Of a stretch of DNA of 64,000 bases, positions 20,019 to 32,901 are shown piece by piece. The position numbers were made by a program, and so were the translations under genes. This stretch comes from an uncultured Acidimicrobiales bacterium (GTDB lineage Bacteria; Actinomycetota; Acidimicrobiia; Acidimicrobiales; Aldehydirespiratoraceae). The DNA lies in NCBI GenBank assembly GCA_905480195.1, contig CAJQPN010000005.1, positions 62,001 to 126,000 of the forward strand, written 5' to 3'. The notes below the pieces were generated by a model. That model did no database searches. It was given only the letters and a program-made list of their open reading frames with translations, and was not told the DNA's origin. Positions within the stretch are counted from its first letter, which is position 1, and every line of letters starts with the position of its first letter.

Positions 20019-21122
20019 TCAAGTCAGGTGCGCCTTGTCGTGATACGGCGCGAAGAACTCGCGATTCGGTGCCAGCAGATCGAAGACGGACTTGTCGGTT
20101 GGGGGCAGATCTGCCTCGGAGGTAGCGATCGGTTCGACGCGGTCTCCCCACTTCATGATGTTGGTACCCCAGGTGAGCCCGCCACCAAACGCGGTCTGCA
20201 CAATGGTGCTACCAGGCTCGATGCGGCCCTGCGCCAACGCGTCGTGTAGTGCCATCGGGATCGAGGCCGCCGACGTGTTGCCGTGGGTCTCGATGTTGAG
20301 CATGACCTTGTCATCGGAGATTCCGAGTCGATTGATCGTGGCTTCGATGATGCGCTGGTTGGCCTGGTGGGGAATCACCAGATCGATGTCGGCGGAGGTC
20401 AGCTCGGCCCTCTCGAGTGCACGTTCCACCGAAGCCGCCATCCCGCGTACTGCGTGCTTGAACACGTTCTGACCCTCGAAATGCAGTCGGTCGATGGCGG
20501 GGTCCCGCTGGCGATCGAGTTCTCCCCGGCTTCCAAATGTTGGGAACACCATCGTCCGGCCAGCGACACCATCGGCTCCGATGTCATGTGCGATGACACC
20601 CGAACCGTCGGTGGTGGCCTCGAACACTGCTGCGCCGGCACCGTCGCCGAACAGGATGCATTGGTTGCGATCCCAGTAGTCCATGACAAAGTGAAGTTTC
20701 TCAGCGCCGATCACGAGCACCCGCTCGGCCACACCCGACTCGATCATCGAAGCGACGGTCGCGGTGCTGTAGACGAATCCGCTGCACGCCGCGTTCAGGT
20801 CGAACGCGGCGGCGTTGACGAGCCCGAGGCGCTCCTGCAGGAAGCAGGCGTTGCTTGGGCAGGTGATTTCAGGGGTGACCGTCGCCATGACCAACAGATC
20901 GATATCGGTCACCTCGAGCCCTGCCGCTGCGAGCGAATGTTTGGCTGCAACCTCGGCAAGGTCGGTCACCTCAACATGGCTTATGCCGCGCTCTTTCATG
21001 CCGGTGCGTTCGACAATCCACTGATCGCTCGTGTCAACCAGTTGCTCGAGGGCGGCGTTGGTCAGCTTCACGGGTGGGACACACTTGCCCCAACCGGTGA
21101 TCTGTGCTCGTCGCTGCGTCAT
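20019..21122 (-). CDS. fabH: 3-oxoacyl-ACP synthase III family protein (FabH-like)
   Basis: QWIVERTGMKERGI...FDLNAACSGFVYS...VIPHQANQRIIEA...NIETHGNTSAASIPMAL (Cys-His-Asn triad); start revised. Confidence 0.9.
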   Translation of the reverse strand: MTQRRAQITGWGKCVPPVKLTNAALEQLVDTSDQWIVERTGMKERGISHVEVTDLAEVAAKHSLAAAGLEVTDIDLLVMATVTPEITCPSNACFLQERLGLVNAAAFDLNAACSGFVYSTATVASMIESGVAERVLVIGAEKLHFVMDYWDRNQCILFGDGAGAAVFEATTDGSGVIAHDIGADGVAGRTMVFPTFGSRGELDRQRDPAIDRLHFEGQNVFKHAVRGMAASVERALERAELTSADIDLVIPHQANQRIIEATINRLGISDDKVMLNIETHGNTSAASIPMALHDALAQGRIEPGSTIVQTAFGGGLTWGTNIMKWGDRVEPIATSEADLPPTDKSVFDLLAPNREFFAPYHDKAHLT

Positions 21123-21256
21123 CAGACACCCCCAGGCTGATTTCGAGTGCCACACAGCATAGGGAGGAATCAGCAACGGGACGGCTCCCAGCACCTGTCG
21201 AGTCGTGTGCCGCCAGCCCAGCGTGCGGCCGCCGGCCCCAACAACCCCTGGAACTG

Positions 21257-21288
21257 CAAGAGCCCTGGGCCGAAGCCCAGGGCTCTTG
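21257..21288 (-). terminator. Intrinsic-terminator-like hairpin downstream of rpsJ
   Basis: Perfect 14-bp stem CAAGAGCCCTGGGC/GCCCAGGGCTCTTG; minus-strand loop is C(TTCG)G. Confidence 0.65.
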
Positions 21289-21337
21289 TAATTCTCAGCA
21301 GATCAGCGTCGGGCGCTAGCCCGAACGTTTCTCGGCG

Positions 21338-21658
21338 CTAGGCCTGCTGGATCTTGATCTCGATGTCGACACCCGCAGGCAGATCGAGCCGCTGCAACGA
21401 GTCAACCGTCTTCGGCGACGGATCCAGGATGTCGAGTAGACGCTTGTGGATACGCATCTCGAAATGCTCCCGGGAGTCCTTGTCCTTGAACGGCGACTTG
21501 ATGACCGTGAAGCGGTGCTTCTCGGTCGGCAGCGGGATCGGGCCCGACAGTTCTGCCTGCGTCCGCTTCACCGTCTCGACGATCTTCTTCGTCGACTGAT
21601 CGATGATCTCGTGGTCGTAGGCCTTGAGTCGGATCCGGATCTTCTGTCCTGCAGCCAT
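21338..21658 (-). CDS. rpsJ: 30S ribosomal protein S10
   Basis: [47 protein letters not shown]; start revised. Confidence 0.97.
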   Translation of the reverse strand: MAAGQKIRIRLKAYDHEIIDQSTKKIVETVKRTQAELSGPIPLPTEKHRFTVIKSPFKDKDSREHFEMRIHKRLLDILDPSPKTVDSLQRLDLPAGVDIEIKIQQA

Positions 21659-21665
21659 CAGACGC

Positions 21666-22853
21666 TCACTTGAGGATCTTCGTGACCGAGCCGGCACCGA
21701 CGGTGCGACCGCCCTCGCGAATTGCGAAGCGAAGGCCCTCGTCCATAGCGATCGGGTTGATCAAATCAACGTGCATGGTGGTGTTGTCACCAGGCATGCA
21801 CATCTCGGTTCCCTCGGGGAGAGTGATCGTGCCGGTGATGTCGGTGGTCCGGAAGTAGAACTGCGGACGGTAATTGGAGAAGAACGGCTTGTGACGGCCA
21901 CCTTCTTCCTTCGACAGCACGTACACCTGGGCCTCGAACTCGGTGTGCGGGGTGATGCTGCCGGGGGCGGCAAGCACCTGTCCACGCTGAACATCGTCTT
22001 TATCGATGCCGCGGAGAAGGGCGCCGATGTTGTCGCCAGCCTGTCCCTCGTCGAGCAGCTTGCGGAACATCTCGACGCCGGTGCAGGTGGTCTTCGAGGT
22101 GTCCTTGATACCGATGATCTCGAGTTCGTCGCCGGTGTGTACGGCGCCCTGCTCGATCTTGCCGGTGACGACGGTGCCACGACCGGTGATCGAGAAGACG
22201 TCCTCGATGGGCATCAGGAACGGCTTGTCGAGGTCACGCTCAGGGGTCGGGATGTACTCGTCGACCTCGCCCATAAGCTCCAAGATCTTGGCGGCGAAAT
22301 CATCGTCGCCTTCGAGCGCTTTGAGCGCCGAGACGTGCACGACCGGGGTGTCGTCACCCGGGAAGTCGTACTCGCTGAGGAGCTCGCGCACCTCCATCTC
22401 GACGAGCTCGAGAAGCTCCTCGTCGTCGACCATGTCGACCTTGTTGAGCGCAACGACGATCTTCGGCACGCCTACCTGACGGGCAAGCAACACGTGCTCA
22501 CGGGTCTGAGGCATCGGGCCGTCGGCGGCGGACACCACGAGGATGGCGCCGTCGACCTGAGCCGCACCGGTGATCATGTTCTTGATGTAGTCGGCGTGAC
22601 CCGGCATGTCGACGTGGGCGTAGTGACGGCTCTCCGTCTCGTACTCCACGTGCGACACGTTGATCGTGATGCCTCGCTCGCGCTCTTCGGGCGCGTTGTC
22701 AATGTTCTCGAACTCGGTGAACGACGAACCCTCAACGTTGTCGGCGAGCACCTTCGTGATCGCAGCGGTGAGCGTGGTCTTGCCGTGGTCGATGTGGCCC
22801 ATGGTCCCCACGTTCACGTGGGGCTTGGTCCGCTCGAACGTCTCCTTAGCCAT
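21666..22853 (-). CDS. tuf: translation elongation factor Tu
   Basis: [32 protein letters not shown]...VDMPGHADY...NKVD; start revised. Confidence 0.98.
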   Translation of the reverse strand: MAKETFERTKPHVNVGTMGHIDHGKTTLTAAITKVLADNVEGSSFTEFENIDNAPEERERGITINVSHVEYETESRHYAHVDMPGHADYIKNMITGAAQVDGAILVVSAADGPMPQTREHVLLARQVGVPKIVVALNKVDMVDDEELLELVEMEVRELLSEYDFPGDDTPVVHVSALKALEGDDDFAAKILELMGEVDEYIPTPERDLDKPFLMPIEDVFSITGRGTVVTGKIEQGAVHTGDELEIIGIKDTSKTTCTGVEMFRKLLDEGQAGDNIGALLRGIDKDDVQRGQVLAAPGSITPHTEFEAQVYVLSKEEGGRHKPFFSNYRPQFYFRTTDITGTITLPEGTEMCMPGDNTTMHVDLINPIAMDEGLRFAIREGGRTVGAGSVTKILK

Positions 22854-22899
22854 GACGTTTTTCCTTGCTTTCTTCTGTGAGGTTGGGGTGAGGAGACGA

Positions 22900-25002
<2,103 letters not shown>

Positions 25003-25028
25003 GGGTATTCCTCAGGTGGGTGGGGGGC

Positions 25029-25084
25029 GGTGCGGTAACGCACCACGACCGGGCTGCTTCAGCTGAAGCGTTATGCCCGGTCGT
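25029..25084 (-). promoter_or_regulatory. Two tandem hairpins in the rpsG-fusA intergenic region
   Basis: GGTGCG-GTAA-CGCACC (25029-25044) abutting ACGACCGGGC...GCCCGGTCGT (25045-25084), whose loop contains the palindrome GCTTCAGCTGAAGC. Confidence 0.5.
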
Positions 25085-25127
25085 CGGAAAAGGGTAGTGC
25101 TCGGAGGTTCGGATACCGAGGTATCCG

Positions 25128-25598
25128 CTACCAGCGGTAGTGGGCGAAGGCCTTGTTGGCCTCGGCCATCTTCTGCAGATCTTCGCGCCGCTTACAGCTT
25201 GCGCCGATGCCGTTGCTTGCGTCGAGAATCTCGTTGGCCATGCGCTCAGCCATCGTCCGTTCACGACGGTCGCGGGCGAATCCGACCATCCAACGGATGG
25301 ACAGCGTGGTGGCACGACGGGGTCGAACCTCGACGGGGACTTGGTAGGTCGCACCGCCGACGCGGCGGCTGCGGACTTCGAGCTGTGGACGGACGTTGTC
25401 GACCGCACGTTTCAGCACGGCGACGGGATCGTCACCAGTCTTTTCCTGTACGACTTCGAGCGCGTCGTACATGATTCGCTCAGCAGTGCTGCGCTTGCCA
25501 CGCTGCAAGATCTTGTTCACGAACTGGGTGACCAGAACCGACTTGTAAATCGGGTCCGGAACGATCTCGCGGCGCTGTGCGGGGCCCTTACGCGGCAT
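25128..25598 (-). CDS. rpsG: 30S ribosomal protein S7
   Basis: [48 protein letters not shown]. Confidence 0.97.
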   Translation of the reverse strand: MPRKGPAQRREIVPDPIYKSVLVTQFVNKILQRGKRSTAERIMYDALEVVQEKTGDDPVAVLKRAVDNVRPQLEVRSRRVGGATYQVPVEVRPRRATTLSIRWMVGFARDRRERTMAERMANEILDASNGIGASCKRREDLQKMAEANKAFAHYRW

Positions 25599-25600
25599 CG

Positions 25601-25972
25601 TCAGCCTTCCTTCTTGACGCCGTAGCGGCTTCGGGCCTGCTTACGGTCGCGCACACCCGAGGTGTCGAGGGTGCCGCGGACGATCTTGTAGCGCACACCC
25701 GGAAGGTCCTTCACGCGACCTCCACGCACGAGCACGATCGAGTGCTCTTGGAGGTTGTGGCCTTCGCCCGGGATGTATGCGGTGACTTCGGTGCCGGAGG
25801 TGAGACGGACACGGGCAACCTTGCGAAGGGCAGAGTTCGGTTTCTTCGGGGTGGCGGTGTACACACGGGTGCAGACACCGCGACGCTGCGGCGCACCCTT
25901 GAGCGCCGGCGTGGCTTCCTTGCGGCGCTTGGTCTGCCGGCCCTTGCGGACTAATTGCTGAATGGTGGGCAC
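25601..25972 (-). CDS. rpsL: 30S ribosomal protein S12 (GTG start)
   Basis: (V)[60 protein letters not shown] at 25972 gives the canonical N-terminus. Confidence 0.96.
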   Translation of the reverse strand: MPTIQQLVRKGRQTKRRKEATPALKGAPQRRGVCTRVYTATPKKPNSALRKVARVRLTSGTEVTAYIPGEGHNLQEHSIVLVRGGRVKDLPGVRYKIVRGTLDTSGVRDRKQARSRYGVKKEG

Positions 25973-26087
25973 GAAAATGCTTCCTCGTTGAACGAAAGGT
26001 GTGAGAACTTCGGCTGGCCGACACAGCGGTGTCCGCGGCACGCGCGTCGAGGCCAGCAGAAAAGCATACGAGGCACAGAGGGGAACC

Positions 26088-28892
26088 TCAACCCGTCAAC
26101 CCAGACTTCCGCCAACGCTCGTCGAGCTTGCCGCCTGCCCACCAGGTTATCGCCGACGCCAAGAGCGCCAGCAGGGTGAGCGAGAGGGTGAGCCCAAGGA
26201 AAGACGGGCGGAAACCGAACTCAACCCGAGAGTGCCCTTCGGGCACGAGAACCCCCTGGAAGGAGTCGTCGACCCGCACCACCTCGGCCTTCCGGCCGTC
26301 CACCGTTACCGACCATCCCGGGTAGTCGGGGTTCGGTACGACGATCAATGCCGGATGGGTCGTCTTGACGGCAATCACGGTCGCATCCTGGTCAGCAACG
26401 AGCACGGTCGCCGATGCGGTCACCCCATCGGGGACCTCGGAGGGGAGCCCGAGCGTTGCGGCGATTCCCGGCTCGACAAGCGCGACCGAGCGGGAGGCGA
26501 GGTGGTCCTCAACCGTTGCCCTCTCGACGTCTCGGGCGGCATGAGAAAGACGCACCCCGACATCCTCAATTCGGTCGTACAACACGACGTCACCAGCGTG
26601 GACGACGATCCACCCGTCACCACCAGCAACGGTTCCAAAGGAAACGCGGCCCGCGTCGGCGCGCAACACCGGCTCATGACCCGACATCGGGTCAGCCCGG
26701 AAGGAAAACCGTGTCGTGAACGTTCGCCCCGGTTCGAACGGCTCGCCGACGAGAACAAGATCGACGGGCCCGGTGAGATCATCAACACGGGCCGAACCGA
26801 ACGAGACCACACCTCCGGCACGGATTTCTACATCGATCGAACCTCTTGCAGGCTCGATGATGTCAACGGTCACCGCACGAAGCCCTGCTTCGGGCACGAC
26901 GCCGGCCTTTGCCCCATCACGGTCGATGTCGAGAGCAATGCTGTCGCGTCCTTCTGCAACAACAACGCGAACGCCTTTCGCAGGCGTGTGCGGGTCGGCG
27001 GCCCACACGCCAACTCCCAGTCTTGCGAGTGCTTCGCTTCGGATGTCGACCTCGGCGAAATACGGGTTGGACACCGTTCCTGGCGGCAAGAAGTGGTCGT
27101 CATCGATCGCCCGAAAAACCTCCCGCCACCCGGGTGGCAGGAAACCATTGGTGCGCACGTCGTCCAGGCTGACGGTCTGGCCGGAATTCGCAAGAAAGAC
27201 ACGGCCCTCGGCGTTCATCCGCTCACCAGGTTGGAGCGCATCGATAGCGACCTGATGAGAAGGGGTGCGAAGGTCAACCGACTCGGTTCTCACGACCGTA
27301 GCAACCGATCCGAGACCCACAAGGAGTTCGGCTGCGACGAGGAGCGTTACGAGTGAAACTGCAACGGCGCTGGGTAGCCGGCGTCGAAAAAAGAACCACA
27401 ACGTCGCCGCAGTCGCACAACCGAAGGCCAGGGGAACGAGCATGCCTTCTGCCGTCTCTTTGACAAAGCCTGCTTCACGGGTGATCTGCAACCAAGACCA
27501 CAAAAATGGGGCGCAGGCGATACCGCCGGCGAGCGAAGCGAGCGCAGCCCGACGAATCCCCTGCGGGAAAGCCACTCCAGGATGCGTCTCCCGCCCCCGA
27601 AGCCAAGCTTCGAACCCGAGACCGGCCAAAACAGCAAGACCGAGATTCGCGATGACCCGCGCCCGGCCGACGGTGCTGTAGCGGACGACCGGAAGCGAAT
27701 TGACAAACTCGGTAAGTGGCCCACCAACGTATGAAATCCAAAGGGTTGCGATGACGATGACCCACCAAGCACGAACGATGCCTCCCATCGCAGTGGTTTG
27801 GCTCGCGCGATCGGGCCTGCGGTGTGCGAGCGCCAAGAGCGCCAGCACGATGACAGCGACGCCGGCATAGGACTGTGTCTCCACCCAGTTCTGACCCGGC
27901 CCCCAAAAGACGCCGCCATCATGGGTTGAGCCGTACGGATTCGGAAGCGCGACGCTAGGCAGGAACTCAGCACCAATGGAGGTGTCGGCAGGGAGTCGCT
28001 CACGAGGCCCCGTATCGGCCCACCGCAGGTTTTGCGCGAAATGCGCAACGTGGTAGCTCACCAGACCACACCCGAGCACCACCCCCCATCCGGCGACGAT
28101 CACGGCCCGCCGCCATTTCCGTCCCGGCCGATCGGTCGGACGATTTGCCCAGAGCCGGTAGAGGGCATAACCGGCACCGAACACGAGGCCATAGACCGTG
28201 ACCACTGGGAAGTTCGCCCACACCATCGCTGCGAGCAAGAGGCCAAAACCGACCGCCTGCCGAGGCCGAGGACGGTGGGCAACCGATTCAGCGAACCAGA
28301 AAACCCCGGGCAACAATGCAGCAACGTTTGCCTGGGGCCATCCCGACCAACCAACGAGATAGCCGGAAAAGGCAAAGGCGACGCCGCTGATCGTCGCTGC
28401 CGAGCGGCTGAGACCGATTCGACGAGTGAGGCCAAACGTCAACCCGGCCGCTGTCATCGTTCGAAACGCAGCCGCAAGGCCGGGGGCATACCAGGCGGGC
28501 ACGACGAGGTAGACCCAATGGAAGACCGGCAGACCCGCCTTCATCGTCGGGATCCCTCCCCCGACGGAACGATCCCAGAACGCCCACATCCCATTCCGGA
28601 GGTCACTGGCCATCGATGAAAAGTGACTGTGAACATCGAGTGTGTCGGAAAGCAACGGGTTCGACAGCTTGCTGTGCCCCGACTGCGGGTCAAAACGCCA
28701 GGGCGCATACAACTCGGCGATATCGATCGGCAAGAGGGCGCCGAAACCGAACAGTGGGCGCAACAGCAGAACCAGCGTGCAAACGCCGAAGACCGCCCAA
28801 GGCCACCAGACCCGATCAGCCGATGCTCTGCGGTTTTCCGCCATCTTGCGCGATGGTAGCGCCGGAGTTTCTTCGCCGGACTCTGGCTTCAC
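26088..28892 (-). CDS. YfhO family membrane protein (large multi-TM, putative glycan/lipid modification)
   Basis: 934 aa; N-terminal TM region with [15 protein letters not shown]...[27 protein letters not shown]-terminal [57 protein letters not shown]; alternative start 28844. Confidence 0.8.
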   Translation of the reverse strand: MKPESGEETPALPSRKMAENRRASADRVWWPWAVFGVCTLVLLLRPLFGFGALLPIDIAELYAPWRFDPQSGHSKLSNPLLSDTLDVHSHFSSMASDLRNGMWAFWDRSVGGGIPTMKAGLPVFHWVYLVVPAWYAPGLAAAFRTMTAAGLTFGLTRRIGLSRSAATISGVAFAFSGYLVGWSGWPQANVAALLPGVFWFAESVAHRPRPRQAVGFGLLLAAMVWANFPVVTVYGLVFGAGYALYRLWANRPTDRPGRKWRRAVIVAGWGVVLGCGLVSYHVAHFAQNLRWADTGPRERLPADTSIGAEFLPSVALPNPYGSTHDGGVFWGPGQNWVETQSYAGVAVIVLALLALAHRRPDRASQTTAMGGIVRAWWVIVIATLWISYVGGPLTEFVNSLPVVRYSTVGRARVIANLGLAVLAGLGFEAWLRGRETHPGVAFPQGIRRAALASLAGGIACAPFLWSWLQITREAGFVKETAEGMLVPLAFGCATAATLWFFFRRRLPSAVAVSLVTLLVAAELLVGLGSVATVVRTESVDLRTPSHQVAIDALQPGERMNAEGRVFLANSGQTVSLDDVRTNGFLPPGWREVFRAIDDDHFLPPGTVSNPYFAEVDIRSEALARLGVGVWAADPHTPAKGVRVVVAEGRDSIALDIDRDGAKAGVVPEAGLRAVTVDIIEPARGSIDVEIRAGGVVSFGSARVDDLTGPVDLVLVGEPFEPGRTFTTRFSFRADPMSGHEPVLRADAGRVSFGTVAGGDGWIVVHAGDVVLYDRIEDVGVRLSHAARDVERATVEDHLASRSVALVEPGIAATLGLPSEVPDGVTASATVLVADQDATVIAVKTTHPALIVVPNPDYPGWSVTVDGRKAEVVRVDDSFQGVLVPEGHSRVEFGFRPSFLGLTLSLTLLALLASAITWWAGGKLDERWRKSGLTG

Positions 28893-28910
28893 GGCACCTA
28901 CACTCCGACC

Positions 28911-29768
28911 GTGGCAGTCGCGCGATCGCTTTCCTCGCTGACGCTGCGGATAGTTGGATTCGTTACCGGGTTCTGCCTGCTCATCGGCGTCGCTCGCTTC
29001 GGTTTCCGTTCCGCCGAACTCGACAGCGGTAGCTTCGTTCCCAGTTGGCTGATCCTGCTCACGACGCTCGCCCTTTTCACACTCTTCACGATCGCTGCGG
29101 AGTTTCGGATTCTCGCCCGCATCGCTGGAGTCGCGATTTCGAAACGAACTGCCTTCGGTGTTTCCGTGATCGGAACTGCAGCAAACCTTCTTCCGGTCCC
29201 AGGCTCGGCCATCACAAGATTCATCGTCCTGCAGCGCGCTGGTGCAGCGAAGGCAGCTATCACGGCCGCGTTACTCGGTGCCGCACTCGCATGGCTTGGT
29301 GTCGCCGGTCTCATCGCGGGAGCGGGGTTAGCCGGATCATCGCCGCTCGTCGCAGCGGCGTTCGTGGCAGGGGCAAGCGCTTCGCTGGGTGGCGGTCTGG
29401 CCATCCTTCGCCAACTCGACTGCTTCACACGCGATCTCCTCCTTCTTGTTGCGACAGAGCTGACGTTGACCTTGATAGGCATCGCCCGTTTCCTCACTGT
29501 CGCAGCGATGCTGGCACTTCCGGGCACGCTTCAAGAGACCGCTGCACTTGCAGCGGCGGGACCAGCGTCAGCTGCCGTCGGCTTCGTCCCGGCTGGACTC
29601 GGTGTTCGAGAGTCACTTGCTGCCGCCCTCGGCGCGCTGTCGGGCCTCGGCGCCGCAGAAGCAGCCGTGATCGCTGTCGTCGATCGAGCAATCGGGCTCG
29701 GAATCCTTGTTCCTGCCGCTGCGGTGACCGTCGGCATCGGCTTTCGCCTCGACCCCAAAAACAAATGA
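28911..29768 (+). CDS. LPG synthase TM region-like / flippase-like integral membrane protein (UPF0104 type)
   Basis: Multi-TM, C-terminal GFVPAGLGVRESLAAAL motif as in lysylphosphatidylglycerol_synthase_TM family. Confidence 0.7.
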   Translation: MAVARSLSSLTLRIVGFVTGFCLLIGVARFGFRSAELDSGSFVPSWLILLTTLALFTLFTIAAEFRILARIAGVAISKRTAFGVSVIGTAANLLPVPGSAITRFIVLQRAGAAKAAITAALLGAALAWLGVAGLIAGAGLAGSSPLVAAAFVAGASASLGGGLAILRQLDCFTRDLLLLVATELTLTLIGIARFLTVAAMLALPGTLQETAALAAAGPASAAVGFVPAGLGVRESLAAALGALSGLGAAEAAVIAVVDRAIGLGILVPAAAVTVGIGFRLDPKNK

Positions 29769-30838
29769 GTCGGCCGCGCATCGCCGTGCTCGGCTGGATC
29801 GGTTCGTCGAATCTCGGCGACGAACTCATTGCCGAACAGGTTGCGCGAATGATTGATGAGGCTGGCGGCGAGCCGAGTCTGGTCACGATCAGCGAGGCAA
29901 GTCGTACCGATGCGTTGCATCAGATCCGGCACGCAGGCGCACTCGACACGTTCGGACTCCTGCGTGAGCTTCGCCGACACGACGGGGTCCTGTTCGGCGG
30001 CGGGGGCCTGATCCAAGACGAGACCGGGCCACTCAACCTTCCCTTTCATCTCACCCGTCTCGGCGTTGCGCGCCTGCTACGTCGACCCTGGGCTGCGATC
30101 GGGCTCGGTGTCGGCGACGTCCGGCGACGGTCCGGCCGCCTGTTGGTGCGCACAATCGCTCGAAATCCAGTGGCGGGGTCGGTCCGAGACGAGGATTCAG
30201 CCAATCGTCTGCTCGCATTGACTGGTACCCGGCCTGAACTTGGAATCGATCCGGTGCTCGCTCAGCCCCCTCGCAACGTAGTCGCAACCGACCATCTCGT
30301 CGTTTCGCTTCGACCGATGAACTCGCCTTCTCAACGAAGACTGGCCGGTCAACCCGGACCAGCACCGTCCCAGATCCAAACCTGGGCCAAAGCCATCGAT
30401 GACATCGCCTCAACCGCGGGGCTCGGTGTCCGTTTCGTGACCTGGGATGACGAACACGATCACGCAATCCACGAGGCCGCCGCAGCTCAACTCCGCACGC
30501 CTGCCGAAATCGTGCGGCCAAAAGCCGCCGACGTCATCGATCTGATGGGGTCAGGCCAGCTGGTCATCTCGATGCGATACCACGGTGCGGTCGCCGCCGT
30601 TCTCACCCGTCGACCGGCGTTGCTGTTGGACTACTCCCCAAAGATGGCTGCTATCGCAGTCGATGTAGGAAACGGTGTGACCTGTCTCCACCCAACCGCA
30701 CCAGCAGAGCAGCTGAGCGCAGCTGCTCGAGCACTATTGGACGGGCCACCCCCAAGTGGCGTTTCGAACGTTGAACAGCGAAACGAGGTGAACCGCAGAG
30801 TGATCAGGAAACTGGTGGATGCTGCGTCCGGCCGATGA
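29765..30838 (+). CDS. polysaccharide pyruvyl transferase family protein (CsaB-like)
   Basis: IAVLGWIGSSNLGDELIAEQVARMI...GVLFGGGGLIQDETGPLN...AIGLGVGDV...MGSGQLVISMRYHGAVAAVLTRRPALLLDYSPKM; ATGA overlap with preceding gene sets the start (ORF-track start is too early). Confidence 0.82.
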   Translation: MSRPRIAVLGWIGSSNLGDELIAEQVARMIDEAGGEPSLVTISEASRTDALHQIRHAGALDTFGLLRELRRHDGVLFGGGGLIQDETGPLNLPFHLTRLGVARLLRRPWAAIGLGVGDVRRRSGRLLVRTIARNPVAGSVRDEDSANRLLALTGTRPELGIDPVLAQPPRNVVATDHLVVSLRPMNSPSQRRLAGQPGPAPSQIQTWAKAIDDIASTAGLGVRFVTWDDEHDHAIHEAAAAQLRTPAEIVRPKAADVIDLMGSGQLVISMRYHGAVAAVLTRRPALLLDYSPKMAAIAVDVGNGVTCLHPTAPAEQLSAAARALLDGPPPSGVSNVEQRNEVNRRVIRKLVDAASGR

Positions 30839-31904
30839 GGTCGTCGGCCACGATCGCGGCCGGGGATGGTCGACCGGATGGGCGGGGATCGCGCCGGTAA
30901 CGCGCCGGGTCGGCAAAGAAGTCCGACACCACGGCCTGGTCGTAACACGACATCACGACACAACCGTCGAGTCCGTCGGGCCGTTCTGTTCGAGCTCGCC
31001 AGAGCAACGTGGGAATCCCGAGAACAGCGCACTCTTCCTGAATTGAACCGCCGTCGGTCACAACCCACGGGGCCACAGCGCACGCGTCGAGAAATTCGTC
31101 ATGGGGAAGGAGCGGTGCGACATCGGGCCCAGCTGCGAGGACCTCGTCCCAGCGATCTTGTGACTTCAGCGCGCGCTCGGTCGGAGGATGAACGAGAAAA
31201 CGAGTTGGGCCGGATGTGCTCGCCTTGCCGAGGAGTTCGATGAAACCATCGACACGCGAACCTCTGTGCAGATTCTCGACGCGATGGATAGCGATGATGC
31301 CCGGACCCGCCACCTCACGCTCACCAGTCCCTACTGCATGGACCACTGCGTCTATCGCAGTGTTCCCGGGGGTCTGAACGACTTCACCCTTCACACGCAT
31401 CGTTGCGATATTTGCCGAAGCCTCGTCGTTGGGAGGGTAGAGCACCGACGCAAGCCTCATGACCCCGATTCGGCTCAGTTCCTCGGGAAAAGGCTGCAGC
31501 AGATGAAAACTGCGCAGCCCCGACTCCAGATGGGCCACCGGAACACCGGCTCGCCGTGCGAGAAGGCTCGCCAGCAGTGTCGCCGGCGTGTCACCGTGCA
31601 CAAGGCAGATCGGCTGATCGTCATCTCCGAACAGTCGGCGACGCAGCGTCTTGCGACGCTGGAAGAGCAGTTTGGCGATACCTCCTGCCCACCGAACCAC
31701 TTCGGGGATCGTCTCGGCGTCGCGTCCGTTCCCCAATCGAAGTGCTGGCTCCTCGATTGCTAACGGAGCTCGAAATGACCGAGAAAGGCCACCGTGCTGG
31801 CCAACATCGATGATGCGATAGGCAACTCCACGAGCGCTGAGTTCGCGCAGAACAGGAGCCGTCTTGATGTATTCAGCTTTCGTGGCTATCGCAGCATGGA
31901 TCAT
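30804..31904 (-). CDS. UDP-N-acetylglucosamine 2-epimerase (WecB)-like protein
   Basis: LVHGDTPATLLASLLARRAGVPVAHLESGLRSF...IAIHRVENLH...VVTDGGSIQEECAVLGIPTLLWRARTERPDGLDGC. Confidence 0.78.
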   Translation of the reverse strand: MIHAAIATKAEYIKTAPVLRELSARGVAYRIIDVGQHGGLSRSFRAPLAIEEPALRLGNGRDAETIPEVVRWAGGIAKLLFQRRKTLRRRLFGDDDQPICLVHGDTPATLLASLLARRAGVPVAHLESGLRSFHLLQPFPEELSRIGVMRLASVLYPPNDEASANIATMRVKGEVVQTPGNTAIDAVVHAVGTGEREVAGPGIIAIHRVENLHRGSRVDGFIELLGKASTSGPTRFLVHPPTERALKSQDRWDEVLAAGPDVAPLLPHDEFLDACAVAPWVVTDGGSIQEECAVLGIPTLLWRARTERPDGLDGCVVMSCYDQAVVSDFFADPARYRRDPRPSGRPSPAAIVADDLIGRTQHPPVS

Positions 31905-32836
31905 GTCCGCTGCGCAGGTAGTGAGAGGTAGAGCAGCCGGGTGACCTCGCGCCGCATCTGCGCAATCCGCTCAAGCACCATACCGATCGAGATCATTCCA
32001 AAGCCGAGGAGGTATGCCACTGCGACTGCGATCAAGGTCGGCTGCCGCTCGACCAGACCGGTCTCGATGAAGTCCACCACGATCGGAACGGCAAACGTTG
32101 TTGCGACTGCGACAAAGGCGAGACCAACCAGTGCGAAGGTGAGGAGCGGACGCCAGTCACGAAACAGGCGAAACATCCGCCGAAGAATGCGAAACCCGTC
32201 TCGCCAAGTCCCGAGTTTGGAGTGCGAGCCGGTCGGGCGGCTCGTGTAGGTCGAATCGATTTCGACATGGCGCAGATCGAGACTTGCTGCGTGTGCGTTG
32301 AGATCGGTCTCCACTTCGAAGCCCTGGGTGAGGACCGGGAAGGTTTTGACAAATCGTCGACTCAAGGCCCGGTAGCCACTCAACGTGTCCGTGAGACGAA
32401 GTCGAAAAAGTCGCTGAAAAACAAAGGTCAGCATCTGGTTGCCGAGCGTGTGGCCACCTGGAAATGCGCTGCCGTCCGAAACCCGTCTCGCAACGACCAT
32501 GTCGACACCGTTTTCGAGAACCTCTGCCACCATTGCAGGTGCGGTCGTCGGGTCGTAGGTGGCATCACCGTCGACCATGACGTAACAATCGGCGTCGACA
32601 TCGGCAAGAAGTCGACGAAGGGCACGACCCTTCCCGGGTCGCGGTTCTTCAATGATCCGGGCGCCCGCCGCACGGGCAATCGACGCCGTTTGATCTGTCG
32701 AAGCGTTATCGCAGACGATGATCGCTGCTCCCGGCATCGAACGTTGAAACCCTTCGACCACCTGACGAATCGTGACCGCCTCATCCCGGCATGGGATGAC
32801 GATGGCGACACGGGGAACGGGGTCCACATCAGACAT
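31901..32836 (-). CDS. glycosyltransferase family 2 (DPM1-like) with C-terminal TM region
   Basis: MSDVDPVPRVAIVIPCRDEAVTIRQVVEGFQ...VMVDGDATYDP...LTDTLSGYRALSRRFVKTFPVLTQGFEVETDL; start revised because the ORF-track start runs into the rpoC terminator. Confidence 0.88.
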   Translation of the reverse strand: MSDVDPVPRVAIVIPCRDEAVTIRQVVEGFQRSMPGAAIIVCDNASTDQTASIARAAGARIIEEPRPGKGRALRRLLADVDADCYVMVDGDATYDPTTAPAMVAEVLENGVDMVVARRVSDGSAFPGGHTLGNQMLTFVFQRLFRLRLTDTLSGYRALSRRFVKTFPVLTQGFEVETDLNAHAASLDLRHVEIDSTYTSRPTGSHSKLGTWRDGFRILRRMFRLFRDWRPLLTFALVGLAFVAVATTFAVPIVVDFIETGLVERQPTLIAVAVAYLLGFGMISIGMVLERIAQMRREVTRLLYLSLPAQRT

Positions 32837-32901
32837 ACCGTTGGCAACACTACTCGGCTCCTGCGACGGTCCGCCCCGGCCAGATCCACAGCCAAATGCA
32901 A

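Noticed and set aside
29045-29764. N-terminal 240 residues of the 597-aa plus ORF (29045-30838)
   Set aside because: Out-of-frame read through the flippase-like gene; the pyruvyl transferase starts at 29765 via an ATGA overlap.
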